Below are positions 26,346 to 34,455 of a stretch of 64,000 nt of DNA, piece by piece. Both the position numbers and the translations under genes were made by a program. The notes beneath the pieces are model-generated. The model saw only the letters and a program-made list of their open reading frames with translations, was not told the DNA's origin and made no database searches. Numbering within the stretch: the stretch's first letter is position 1; each line of letters opens with the position of its first letter. The DNA comes from an uncultured Caryophanales bacterium (GTDB taxonomy: Bacteria > Bacillota_I > Bacilli_A > RF39 > UBA660): assembly GCA_946628045.1 (NCBI GenBank), contig CAMOVZ010000004.1, positions 49,365-113,364 of the forward strand. The letters are read 5' to 3'.

Positions 26346-27380
26346 ATGGCTGTAAGTAAAGATACAAATAAAGATAAAGATAAGGCTTTAGAACAAGTAT
26401 TAAATGATATTGAAAAACAATTTGGTAAAGGTTCAATTATGAAACTTGGAGAGAATAAACATATGAAAGTAGATGTAGTATCAAGTGGTATTTTATCTCT
26501 TGATGTTGCATTAGGTGTTGGAGGTTATCCTAAGGGAAGAATAATTGAAATATATGGACCAGAATCAAGTGGTAAAACAACTTTTGCATTACAAGCAATT
26601 GCTGAACATCAAAAGTTGGGAGGACGTGCTGCTTTTATAGATGCAGAACATGCACTAGATCCTGTATATGCTGAAAGATTAGGTGTTAATATAGATGAGT
26701 TACTTTTATCTCAACCTGATACAGGAGAGCAAGCATTAGAAATATGTGATGCTTTAGTTAGAAGTGAAGCAATTAGTATTATAGTAATAGATTCAGTTGC
26801 TGCACTTGTTCCACAAGCTGAAATAGATGGTGAGATGGGTGACTCACATGTAGGTCTTCAAGCTAGACTTATGTCTCAAGCACTACGTAAATTAAATGGT
26901 ACTATTAGTAAAACTAATACTACAGTTATATTTATTAATCAATTAAGAGAAAAAGTAGGAGTTATGTTTGGTAATCCAGAAACTACTACAGGTGGTAGAG
27001 CATTAAAATTCTATGCAAGTGTAAGACTTGAAATTAGAAGAAGTGAACAACTTAAGATGGGTGATGGAGTAGTTGGTAATAAGACTAGTGTTAAAGTGGT
27101 TAAGAATAAAGTTGCTCCACCATTTAAATCTTGTATGGTTGATATAATGTATGGTGAAGGTGTATCTAGAGAAGGAGAAATCATTGATTTAGCTAGTGAT
27201 GCTGGAATAATTGAAAAAACTGGTGCATGGTATGCATATAATGGAGAAAAACTAGGACAAGGAAAAGAAAACGTTAAGCTTTTATTAAAAGATAATCAAG
27301 AATTAGCAAAAGAATTAGAGAAAAAGGTAAGAGAATTCTATGATATTTCAGTAGAAAAAGAAGCTAAAAAAGGAGAGTAA
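26346..27380 (+). CDS. recA: Recombinase RecA
   Basis: Strand-exchange ATPase and SOS co-protease. The 344 residues include Walker A GPESSGKT (71-78), the MAW signature [17 protein letters not shown], loop L2 region [14 protein letters not shown] and [12 protein letters not shown]. Start ATG 26346 follows GAGGAGG. It has its own TTGACA promoter, possible LexA box and terminator, so it is monocistronic. Confidence 0.98.
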   Translation: MAVSKDTNKDKDKALEQVLNDIEKQFGKGSIMKLGENKHMKVDVVSSGILSLDVALGVGGYPKGRIIEIYGPESSGKTTFALQAIAEHQKLGGRAAFIDAEHALDPVYAERLGVNIDELLLSQPDTGEQALEICDALVRSEAISIIVIDSVAALVPQAEIDGEMGDSHVGLQARLMSQALRKLNGTISKTNTTVIFINQLREKVGVMFGNPETTTGGRALKFYASVRLEIRRSEQLKMGDGVVGNKTSVKVVKNKVAPPFKSCMVDIMYGEGVSREGEIIDLASDAGIIEKTGAWYAYNGEKLGQGKENVKLLLKDNQELAKELEKKVREFYDISVEKEAKKGE

Positions 27381-27390
27381 TCTCCTTTTT
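27367..27390 (+). terminator. Terminator of recA
   Basis: AAAAAGGAGA/TCTCCTTTTT with loop GTAA; overlaps the stop codon. Confidence 0.85.
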
Positions 27391-27440
27391 ATGTGAAACA
27401 AAATTGATAAAAAATGTTTTACATAAATATTTGTTCATAA

Positions 27441-27468
27441 TTACATAAATTATGTTATAACATATAAT
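27441..27468 (+). promoter_or_regulatory. Promoter of murE
   Basis: TTACAT, 16 bases, TATAAT, in a 100-base gap after recA. Confidence 0.5.
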
Positions 27469-27483
27469 AAATAGAGGGATAAT

Positions 27484-28863
27484 ATGAAATTAAAAGAATT
27501 AGTTGAAACTAATCTAAATATTGATATTAAAGGTATAGTAGATGATTCTAGATTAGTAAAACCTGGTTATATATTTGTAGCTACTAAGGGATTTAATGTA
27601 GATCATTTTGATCATATTAAAGATGCTATTGATAGTGGATGTGTATTTCTAGTTACTGATCGAGAAATAAATTTTTCTTTTCCACATATAATTGTGGATA
27701 ATATAAATGAATATTATAAAGATATTTGTTTAAAGTTTTATGATATTAATCTAAATGATTTTAATTTTATAGGAATAACTGGTACTGATGGTAAAACTAC
27801 TACGGCTACTATAGTTAATAGATTAATTGAAAATAGTGCTTATATTGGTACAAATGGATTAACTATTAATGGTAAAACTATTAGTACTAGTAATACTACA
27901 CCTTGTATTAGTGAGTTATATAGTGATTTAAAAAGAATAAAAGATGCTGGTATTAAAATAGTTGTTATGGAAGTATCTAGTGAAGCACTACTTCATAATA
28001 GAGTAGATAACATTTTATTTGATATAGTAGGTTTTACTAATATTACTGGTGATCATTTGAATGTACATGGTAGTTTTAATAATTATCTGAAATGTAAATT
28101 AAAATTATTGGATTTAGTAAAAGATACAGGGTATGTTGTATTAAATGGAGATGATGTTAATTTACAAGAAATAAAATGTCAAAATATGTATTCTTTTGGC
28201 AAGAAAAATGTAAATTTTACAATTAAAAATATTAGTTATGTTAATAAAAATGTATTAATAGAACTTAAATATGGTGATACAGAATACTCTATTATTAGTC
28301 CGTTAAAAGGAGAATATAATGTATATAATGTAGTGATGGCTTTCATTATTTGTTTATTATATGGGATGGATTCTAATAAAATTATTGATAATATTAAAGA
28401 ACTTACTCCTATTAGTGGTAGATGTGAGTTTTTAGATTTTGGTCAAAATTTTGATATTGTACTAGATTATGCGCATACTATTAATGGAATAGAAAATATT
28501 CTTAAAGCATTTAAATCTTATAATAGAATAATCACTGTTACTGGTTGTGCTGGTGGTAGAGATCATTCTAAAAGAGGTATTATTGGAGATATAGTTATGA
28601 ATAATTCTGATATAGCTATATTTACTATGGATGATCCTAGATTTGAAGATGTTGATGATATAATAGATGAAATGGTTGGAGACAATAAAGACTATATTAG
28701 AGTAGTTAATAGAGAGGAAGCAATTAATTATGCATTATCTATTGCTTCAGAAGATGATGTAGTTTTGATTCTTGGAAAAGGTAGAGATAATTATATGGCA
28801 ATAGGTGATAAAAAGGTTAAATATAATGATTATGATGTAATAGAAAAATACTTTAAAAAATAG
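27484..28863 (+). CDS. murE: UDP-MurNAc-tripeptide synthetase (MurE-type Mur ligase)
   Basis: Adds the third amino acid to UDP-MurNAc-L-Ala-D-Glu in the cytosol. The 459 residues show an N-terminal MurE domain (GIVDDSRLVKPGYIFVA), the ATP loop GTDGKTTT (near residue 100), EVSSEALLHNRV, FTNITGDHLN, DYAHT and the C-terminal Mur domain. The substrate motif reads DDPR (383-386): meso-diaminopimelate enzymes usually have DNPR, lysine enzymes vary at these positions; the Arg is kept, so diaminopimelate is slightly favoured. Its place between recA and rny is unusual. Confidence 0.9.
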   Translation: MKLKELVETNLNIDIKGIVDDSRLVKPGYIFVATKGFNVDHFDHIKDAIDSGCVFLVTDREINFSFPHIIVDNINEYYKDICLKFYDINLNDFNFIGITGTDGKTTTATIVNRLIENSAYIGTNGLTINGKTISTSNTTPCISELYSDLKRIKDAGIKIVVMEVSSEALLHNRVDNILFDIVGFTNITGDHLNVHGSFNNYLKCKLKLLDLVKDTGYVVLNGDDVNLQEIKCQNMYSFGKKNVNFTIKNISYVNKNVLIELKYGDTEYSIISPLKGEYNVYNVVMAFIICLLYGMDSNKIIDNIKELTPISGRCEFLDFGQNFDIVLDYAHTINGIENILKAFKSYNRIITVTGCAGGRDHSKRGIIGDIVMNNSDIAIFTMDDPRFEDVDDIIDEMVGDNKDYIRVVNREEAINYALSIASEDDVVLILGKGRDNYMAIGDKKVKYNDYDVIEKYFKK

Positions 28864-28882
28864 GATTTATTCCTATTTTTCT
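28855..28882 (+). terminator. Terminator of murE
   Basis: AAAAATAGG/CCTATTTTT, loop of seven, overlapping the stop codon. Confidence 0.8.
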
Positions 28883-28887
28883 TTTCC

Positions 28888-28916
28888 TTGACAAGACATT
28901 AAATAATTACTAAAAT
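28888..28916 (+). promoter_or_regulatory. Promoter of rny
   Basis: TTGACA, 17 bases, TAAAAT, directly after the murE terminator; a 40-base leader follows. Confidence 0.75.
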
Positions 28917-28959
28917 AGAAGTAGATTAGATGTAATTCTAGTCTAGATGGAGGAGTAAT

Positions 28960-30513
28960 ATGAATAATGTAGCATTCTCCATTTTACTTGTAGTGATAGG
29001 CCTTGTAGTAGGTTTTGTCATCTCTTTAATTATCAATTCTTTAAAAGGATCTATGGCTAGTAAAAAAGCAGATTCTATGATAGCTAATGCTAAAAAGGAA
29101 ATTGAAAAATTAAAAAGAGATGCTGCTATTCTTCAAAAAGAAGAAGCTCATAAAGCAAAGATGGATTTAGATAAAGAAATTCGTGAAAAAAAAGAAGAAT
29201 TAAAAGAAAGTGAAAATAGATTATTACAACGTGAAGCAAGCATCGATAAGCGTGATGAAATGTATCAAAAACGTGAAGCATCATTAGAAGAACGTGAAAA
29301 TAAACTATCTGAAAAACAAGAAGAAATCCAAAATGAAAAAAGTAAAGTGGAGGAAATCAAAAAAGAACAACTAGATTTACTTGAAAAAATCTCAGGATTT
29401 AGTAAAGAAAAAGCTAAGGACTTAGTAATGACAAGGGTCCGTGAAAGTATGGCTAAAGAAATATCAGAGTATATTAAAGAAGCAGAAGATGAAGCTAAAC
29501 TTAAGGCTGACAAACAAGCTAGAGAATTAATAGTAACATCAATGCAAAGATATGCAGCTGATATTGCTAGTGATCAAACAGTTACAGTAGTTGATTTACC
29601 TAACGATGAAATGAAGGGTAGAATAATTGGTAGAGAAGGAAGAAATATTCGTACTATCGAAGCTATTACTGGAGTAGATTTAATTATTGATGATACTCCT
29701 GAAGCTGTTGTTGTATCTAGTTTTGATCCATTAAGAAGAGAAATAGCTAGAGTAACGCTAGAAAGTTTAATTAAAGATGGAAGAATTCATCCAACTCGTA
29801 TTGAAGAATTATATGATAAAGTTTGTAAGGACATGAAAAAACAAATCATTGAGTATGGTAATAATACTACAATGGAATTAGGACTTGCAAAATTTGATCC
29901 TGAATTAATTGAAATTATTGGTAAATTACATTTTAGAACTAGTTATGGACAAAATGCTCTTGAGCATTCTAAAGAAGTAGCTGAACTTTCTGGATTACTT
30001 GCTGGAGAGTTAGGAGAAAATGTTAATTTAGCAAAACGTGCAGGTTTACTTCATGATATTGGTAAAGCAATTGATCATGAAGTAGAAGGAAGCCATGTAG
30101 ATATTGGAGTTGATATAGCTAAGAAGTATCATGAAAATGAAGTGGTAATTAATGCAATTGCATCTCATCATGGTGATACAGCTGCTACTTCAGTTATTTC
30201 AGTAATAGTTGCTATTGCTGATGCATTATCTGCATCACGTCCTGGTGCTAGAAACGATTCATTAGAAAACTATATTAATCGTTTATCTCAATTAGAAGAG
30301 ATTGGTAATGAAGTTAAGGGTGTTGATAAGACATATGCGGTTCAAGCTGGACGTGAGTTACGTGTAATTGTTAAACCTGAAGAAGTAGATGACTTAGAAG
30401 CACATCAAATAGCTCGTGAAGTTAAAGAAAAAATTGAAGCTAACTTAAAATATCCTGGTACTATAAAAATTACTGTAGTTCGTGAAACTAGAGCTATAGA
30501 AGAAGCTAAATAA
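28960..30513 (+). CDS. rny: Ribonuclease Y
   Basis: Membrane-anchored endoribonuclease that starts mRNA decay in Bacilli. The 517 residues have one N-terminal membrane helix (about 4-24), a long Lys/Glu coiled coil (about 35-150), a KH domain ([15 protein letters not shown]) and an HD metal-phosphohydrolase domain (HDIGKA near 366, then SHHGD). GGAGGAG precedes the start. Position after recA matches B. subtilis ymdA. Codons include more CGT and ATC than neighbours, suggesting high expression. Confidence 0.97.
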   Translation: MNNVAFSILLVVIGLVVGFVISLIINSLKGSMASKKADSMIANAKKEIEKLKRDAAILQKEEAHKAKMDLDKEIREKKEELKESENRLLQREASIDKRDEMYQKREASLEERENKLSEKQEEIQNEKSKVEEIKKEQLDLLEKISGFSKEKAKDLVMTRVRESMAKEISEYIKEAEDEAKLKADKQARELIVTSMQRYAADIASDQTVTVVDLPNDEMKGRIIGREGRNIRTIEAITGVDLIIDDTPEAVVVSSFDPLRREIARVTLESLIKDGRIHPTRIEELYDKVCKDMKKQIIEYGNNTTMELGLAKFDPELIEIIGKLHFRTSYGQNALEHSKEVAELSGLLAGELGENVNLAKRAGLLHDIGKAIDHEVEGSHVDIGVDIAKKYHENEVVINAIASHHGDTAATSVISVIVAIADALSASRPGARNDSLENYINRLSQLEEIGNEVKGVDKTYAVQAGRELRVIVKPEEVDDLEAHQIAREVKEKIEANLKYPGTIKITVVRETRAIEEAK

Positions 30514-30514
30514 T

Positions 30515-30543
30515 AAAAAAGAGTTTTAAAACTCTTTTTTTTT
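30515..30543 (+). terminator. Terminator of rny
   Basis: AAAAGAGTTT/AAACTCTTTT with T-run. Confidence 0.8.
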
Positions 30544-30568
30544 CGAATAATATAGTAGGAGGTGTTGT

Positions 30569-30904
30569 ATGTATAATCTTTTACTATTTTGGAGTATAGG
30601 TAAAAAGGTATATGAAGATAATAGTGATAATTCAATAGAAAAGTATTCTAATTATTATTCATATTATTATGGTAATAGTTATTTATTTAATAGAGAAAAC
30701 ATTAGATTTATGAAATTGTTTTATATGTGTTTTCCTATATATTATAAGAAATTAAATAATATTACTTGGGATCAATATAAACTATTATTTAATATAAGTG
30801 ATAGACGTGAAAGACTCTTTTATTTTTATATATCATTATTTTTTAATAGTGATTTAGAAGATACTAATAATTTTATTAATAATAATTATTATATAAGAAT
30901 ATAA
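30569..30904 (+). CDS. Standalone DUF1016 N-terminal-like domain protein
   Basis: The 111 residues resemble the N-terminal domain of YhcG/DUF1016 proteins. The pattern runs FWSIGKKVYE, then NRENIRFMKLFYMCFP, then NITWDQYKLLFNISDRRERLFYF. In full DUF1016 proteins a C-terminal PD-(D/E)xK nuclease domain follows; here the protein stops right after the N-terminal domain, in front of a terminator. AGGAGGTG before ATG 30569 is a strong ribosome site, so it is probably a real short protein rather than debris. The domain is thought to bind DNA or partner proteins. Tyr and Asn content is very high. Confidence 0.6.
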   Translation: MYNLLLFWSIGKKVYEDNSDNSIEKYSNYYSYYYGNSYLFNRENIRFMKLFYMCFPIYYKKLNNITWDQYKLLFNISDRRERLFYFYISLFFNSDLEDTNNFINNNYYIRI

Positions 30905-30931
30905 AAAAGAGAGATTATTTCTCTCTTTTTA
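30902..30931. terminator. Bidirectional terminator
   Basis: AAAAAGAGAGA/TCTCTCTTTTT; overlaps the stop of the DUF1016-like gene and of rnj. Confidence 0.85.
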
Positions 30932-32597
30932 TGTCTAATATTACTGGAAGAATAATTGGCTTTCTTCCTGTTAGGCTATTTATATATGGATATAATGTAT
31001 CAGTTATATCAGATTTTAATGTTGCAAATGTTGATCTCGGATTTTGTAGAGCTGTTTTAATTGTTTCTTCTGCTTTATTCTCTATTTTATGAATTAATTC
31101 TTCATTTTCATTTACTAGGATAAATCCACGAGTAGTAATATTAGGAGTAATTAATAATTCACGACGTTTCATATCAACATTTATTATTACAACTAATATT
31201 CCGTCTTTTGCCATAATTTGTCTGTCTTTGATAACTGCTCCACCGATTTCACCAATACGATTTCCATCTACATAGATATCTTGACCTGAATAACTTTTTC
31301 CTCTAGTTAATATATGATTTTTTAAGATTAATTCATCACCATTTTTAATAATAAATGTATTTTCTTTAGGTATTCCACAGTTAATACCAATATTTGCTTG
31401 TTTTTTCAGCATTCTATAATCACCATGGAATGGCATTAAATATTTTGGTTTAATTAATCTAATCATTAATTTAATTTCTTCTTCATTAGCATGACCTGAA
31501 GTGTGTAAGTCTTGTAGGACATTATTTGTATATACTTTAACTCCTTTTAAGTATAATTTATTAATTGTTTTAGATATACTTAAAGCATTTCCAGGTATTG
31601 CGGAAGATGAAAATATTACTACATCGTCTGGTCTTAATTTAATTTGTTTATGAGTACCATTAGCAATTCGTGATAGAGCTGCTAGTGGTTCTCCTTGAGA
31701 CCCAGTACATAAAATACATACTTCGTTTGGCTTTAAGGCATTAGCTTCTTCTGGAGATACTAGTAGTTCTTTATGATCAATATATCCTCCATTTAGTGAT
31801 ATATTGATGTTATTCTCCATACTTCTACCAAAGATACATATTTTTCTATTGTATTTATAACAAGTTTCAAATATGTGTTTTACACGATAAATATTGGATG
31901 CAAATGTAGCAATAATTATACGATTATTTCTCCATTTACCAAACATTTCATTAAGTGTTTCATCAACAACTGATTCACTAGCAGAGAATCCTTCATTTAA
32001 AGCATTAGTAGAGTCTCCTATAAGTACATCGACACCCTCTTCTCCTAATTTAGCCATTTTATATAAATCAGCCATAGGTCCAATAGGAGTTAAGTCAAAC
32101 TTATAATCTCCTGTAGTTACGATTCTACCATCTGGAGTAGTTATACTAATACCATGTGAATCTGGAATAGAGTGAGTTATTCTAAAGAATTCTACCTCTA
32201 TATCTTTAAATTTTAATTTGGTTTTATCATCGTATCCATATAAATTGTCATATCTTATATTTCTGTCTTGTAATTTGACAGATATCAATTCCTTAGCGTG
32301 GTTTGGTGCATAAATTGCGGGTATATTTACGCTTTGTAGTAAAAATGGAACTCCTCCAATATGATCTTCGTGACCATGAGTTATTAAAAGAGCTTGAATT
32401 TTATCTTCGTTTTCTTTTAAGAAAGTGAAATCAGGAAGTACATAGTCAACTCCCATTAATTCACCTTCAGGAAAACTTACACCGGCATCAATAATCACAA
32501 TCGCGTCGTTATGCATTACACAATACATATTTTTTCCGACTTCTCCTAAACCACCTAAGACAATGATTCTTGTATCATTCATCTTTTGTGTTTCCAT
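30915..32597 (-). CDS. rnj: Ribonuclease J
   Basis: 5'-3' exo- and endoribonuclease of the metallo-beta-lactamase/beta-CASP type, central in Gram-positive mRNA turnover. The 560 residues have the metal motif HGHEDH (74-79), TGDYKFD, the beta-CASP FASNIYRVKHI region, the CTGSQGEP block and the GHANEEE and PFHGDYRML motifs, then the C-terminal domain. Start follows AAGGAGA. Together with rny the window holds both main RNases of decay initiation. Only one paralogue is visible, so J1 versus J2 is not decided. Confidence 0.96.
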   Translation of the reverse strand: METQKMNDTRIIVLGGLGEVGKNMYCVMHNDAIVIIDAGVSFPEGELMGVDYVLPDFTFLKENEDKIQALLITHGHEDHIGGVPFLLQSVNIPAIYAPNHAKELISVKLQDRNIRYDNLYGYDDKTKLKFKDIEVEFFRITHSIPDSHGISITTPDGRIVTTGDYKFDLTPIGPMADLYKMAKLGEEGVDVLIGDSTNALNEGFSASESVVDETLNEMFGKWRNNRIIIATFASNIYRVKHIFETCYKYNRKICIFGRSMENNINISLNGGYIDHKELLVSPEEANALKPNEVCILCTGSQGEPLAALSRIANGTHKQIKLRPDDVVIFSSSAIPGNALSISKTINKLYLKGVKVYTNNVLQDLHTSGHANEEEIKLMIRLIKPKYLMPFHGDYRMLKKQANIGINCGIPKENTFIIKNGDELILKNHILTRGKSYSGQDIYVDGNRIGEIGGAVIKDRQIMAKDGILVVIINVDMKRRELLITPNITTRGFILVNENEELIHKIENKAEETIKTALQNPRSTFATLKSDITDTLYPYINSLTGRKPIILPVILDIKREK

Positions 32598-32638
32598 AAT
32601 TTCTCCTTTCTAAATATTTATAAAGAACTGACTAGTAA

Positions 32639-32667
32639 ATTATACTACTTTTTTTTATTTTTGTCTA
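32639..32667 (-). promoter_or_regulatory. Promoter of rnj
   Basis: Minus strand TAGACA, 17 bases, TATAAT, followed by a leader of about 35 bases. Confidence 0.55.
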
Positions 32668-32703
32668 TTAGTCTATTTATATTTTTAAATATTAAAGAAT
32701 ATA

Positions 32704-32712
32704 TGATATAAT
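32704..32712 (+). promoter_or_regulatory. Extended -10 of ftsY
   Basis: TGA-TATAAT, 16 bases before the ftsY start. Confidence 0.55.
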
Positions 32713-32728
32713 TTAATTGGTGATGCAA

Positions 32729-33826
32729 ATGGGATTATTTGACAAAATAAAGAAAATGTTTAAAGGAACTGAAGAGGAAAAAGAAATTTCCACAGAAGTT
32801 GTTGAAACAAAAGAAGAATCCACAGAAACTGTTGAAAAAGATAAAGTTGAAGAAAAGGTTGTGGAGAAAAAAGAAAAGAAAGATAAAAAAGTAAAAGAAA
32901 AAGAATCAGTTAAGATATATGAAAAAGGATTAACTAAGTCTAGACAGGGTTTTGTATCTAAATTAGCTGACTTAACAAATAAATATAGAAAAGTAACAGA
33001 TGAGTATTTTGATGAATTAGAAGAAATCTTAATAATGGCCGATATTGGTGTTAATACTGTTATGAGTTTTATGGATAGGTTGAGAGATAGAGTAAGAAGT
33101 GAGCATATAGAAGATCCTAAAGAACTAAAAGAAATAATAGTAGATGAATTATTTATAATTTATGTAGATGATGAAGTATTAAGTACTAAGATTAATTTTA
33201 ATGAAAAAGATATTTCCGTAATATTATTTATTGGAGTTAATGGAGTAGGTAAGACTACTACTATTGGTAAGATTGCGAATAAACTAAAAGATGAAGGTAA
33301 GAAAGTCTTGTTGGTAGGGGCTGATACATTTAGAGCTGGTGCTGTTGCTCAATTAGATGAATGGGCTGATAGAATTGGAGTAGGTTTCTTTGGTAAGGAA
33401 GAGAGTGATCCAGCTAGTGTAGTATATGATGGAATAGAAAAAGCTAAAAAAGATGGTTATGACGTAGTATTAGTTGATACTGCAGGTAGACTTCAAAACA
33501 AAGTTAATTTAATGAAAGAGCTAGAAAAGATTAATAAAGTTATTGATAGCTTAGTAGATGGAGGATGCTCTGAAACACTTCTTGTAATTGATGCTACTAC
33601 TGGTCAAAATGGAATTAGTCAAGCTAAGGCTTTTAAGGAAATTACTAATATTACTGGTATAGTTTTAACTAAATTAGATGGTACTGCTAAAGGTGGTATA
33701 GTTTTAGCTATTAAAGAAGAAGTTAAAATACCAGTTAAATATATTGGACTTGGAGAAACTAAGGATGACCTTCAAGCATTCGATATTGAAAAATATATAT
33801 ATGGTTTATTTAAGGATATGATGTAA
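32729..33826 (+). CDS. ftsY: Signal recognition particle receptor FtsY
   Basis: GTPase that receives SRP-ribosome complexes at the membrane. The 365 residues have a charged Lys/Glu N-terminal A domain (1-70), the N helical bundle and the G domain with GVNGVGKTTT (about 169-178), GADTFRAGA, VDTAGRLQ and TKLDGTAKGG. ATG 32729 is chosen because GGTGAT lies four bases upstream. It leads a row of ftsY, a small membrane protein and ylxM. Confidence 0.96.
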   Translation: MGLFDKIKKMFKGTEEEKEISTEVVETKEESTETVEKDKVEEKVVEKKEKKDKKVKEKESVKIYEKGLTKSRQGFVSKLADLTNKYRKVTDEYFDELEEILIMADIGVNTVMSFMDRLRDRVRSEHIEDPKELKEIIVDELFIIYVDDEVLSTKINFNEKDISVILFIGVNGVGKTTTIGKIANKLKDEGKKVLLVGADTFRAGAVAQLDEWADRIGVGFFGKEESDPASVVYDGIEKAKKDGYDVVLVDTAGRLQNKVNLMKELEKINKVIDSLVDGGCSETLLVIDATTGQNGISQAKAFKEITNITGIVLTKLDGTAKGGIVLAIKEEVKIPVKYIGLGETKDDLQAFDIEKYIYGLFKDMM

Positions 33827-33827
33827 T

Positions 33828-34085
33828 ATGAAAAAGAAAATTGGTTTATTTTTATTTATTATTCAATCATTAATTACAGTTTCTGTTATTGTGATTGGTA
33901 TTATGTGTTTATTAGGTAATAATGGTCTTATTAAGATATTAGAATTATTAGTAGCCATAGATTTAATACTTATGGGTATTTGTAATGCTATTATGAAAAA
34001 AGAAAAAAAATATACAATTATATATTTAGTAGTTGGTATTTTGATGTTTATTGCTGCTATGTTAGGTATATTAGGAGTGGTTTAA
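33828..34085 (+). CDS. Small three-helix membrane protein
   Basis: Not recognised. The 85 residues are almost entirely three hydrophobic helices (about 5-28, 33-50, 60-84) with basic loops. It begins one base after ftsY ends, and its stop overlaps the ylxM start, so it is translationally coupled between two SRP-pathway genes. A role at the SRP receptor or translocon is possible by position only. Confidence 0.6.
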   Translation: MKKKIGLFLFIIQSLITVSVIVIGIMCLLGNNGLIKILELLVAIDLILMGICNAIMKKEKKYTIIYLVVGILMFIAAMLGILGVV

Positions 34086-34378
34086 TGGAAGATTATGTTT
34101 ATTATAATGAGTTATATGATTTATATGGTAATTTACTAACAGATAAACAAAGAAAATATTTTGAGGATTATTATTTTAATAATTTAAGTTTTTCTGAAAT
34201 GGCAGAAGATTATGATGTAAGTCGTAATGCGACTTTTAAACAAGTTCATATTGTATGTGAAAAATTAGATGAATATGAATCTAAATTAAAATTATATGAG
34301 AAAAGAAATGAATTATTAAAAATTTCTTCTAGAATAGAAGATGAGAAATTAAAGGATAGAATAGAGAACTTAATTTAG
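34085..34378 (+). CDS. ylxM: YlxM/p13-type helix-turn-helix protein
   Basis: UPF0122 family; in streptococci YlxM binds SRP components and modulates their GTPase cycle. The 97 residues show LTDKQRKYFEDYYFNNLSF and the HTH MAEDYDVSRNATFKQV, typical of the family. It is coupled to the small membrane protein upstream. Normally ffh follows directly; here a 2.1 kb HerA-type ATPase gene separates them and ylxM has its own terminator. Confidence 0.9.
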   Translation: MEDYVYYNELYDLYGNLLTDKQRKYFEDYYFNNLSFSEMAEDYDVSRNATFKQVHIVCEKLDEYESKLKLYEKRNELLKISSRIEDEKLKDRIENLI

Positions 34379-34390
34379 TTCTTTTTTTTC
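34363..34390 (+). terminator. Terminator after ylxM
   Basis: AGAACT/AGTTCT with loop TAATTT, then a run of T. Confidence 0.75.
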
Positions 34391-34419
34391 TTGATTATAT
34401 ATTTATTTATTAGTATAAT
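34391..34419 (+). promoter_or_regulatory. Promoter of the HerA-type gene
   Basis: TTGATT, 17 bases, TATAAT, right after the ylxM terminator. Confidence 0.6.
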
Positions 34420-34455
34420 TTTATATAGAATAGGAAAGTATGAAGAGGGGATAGC

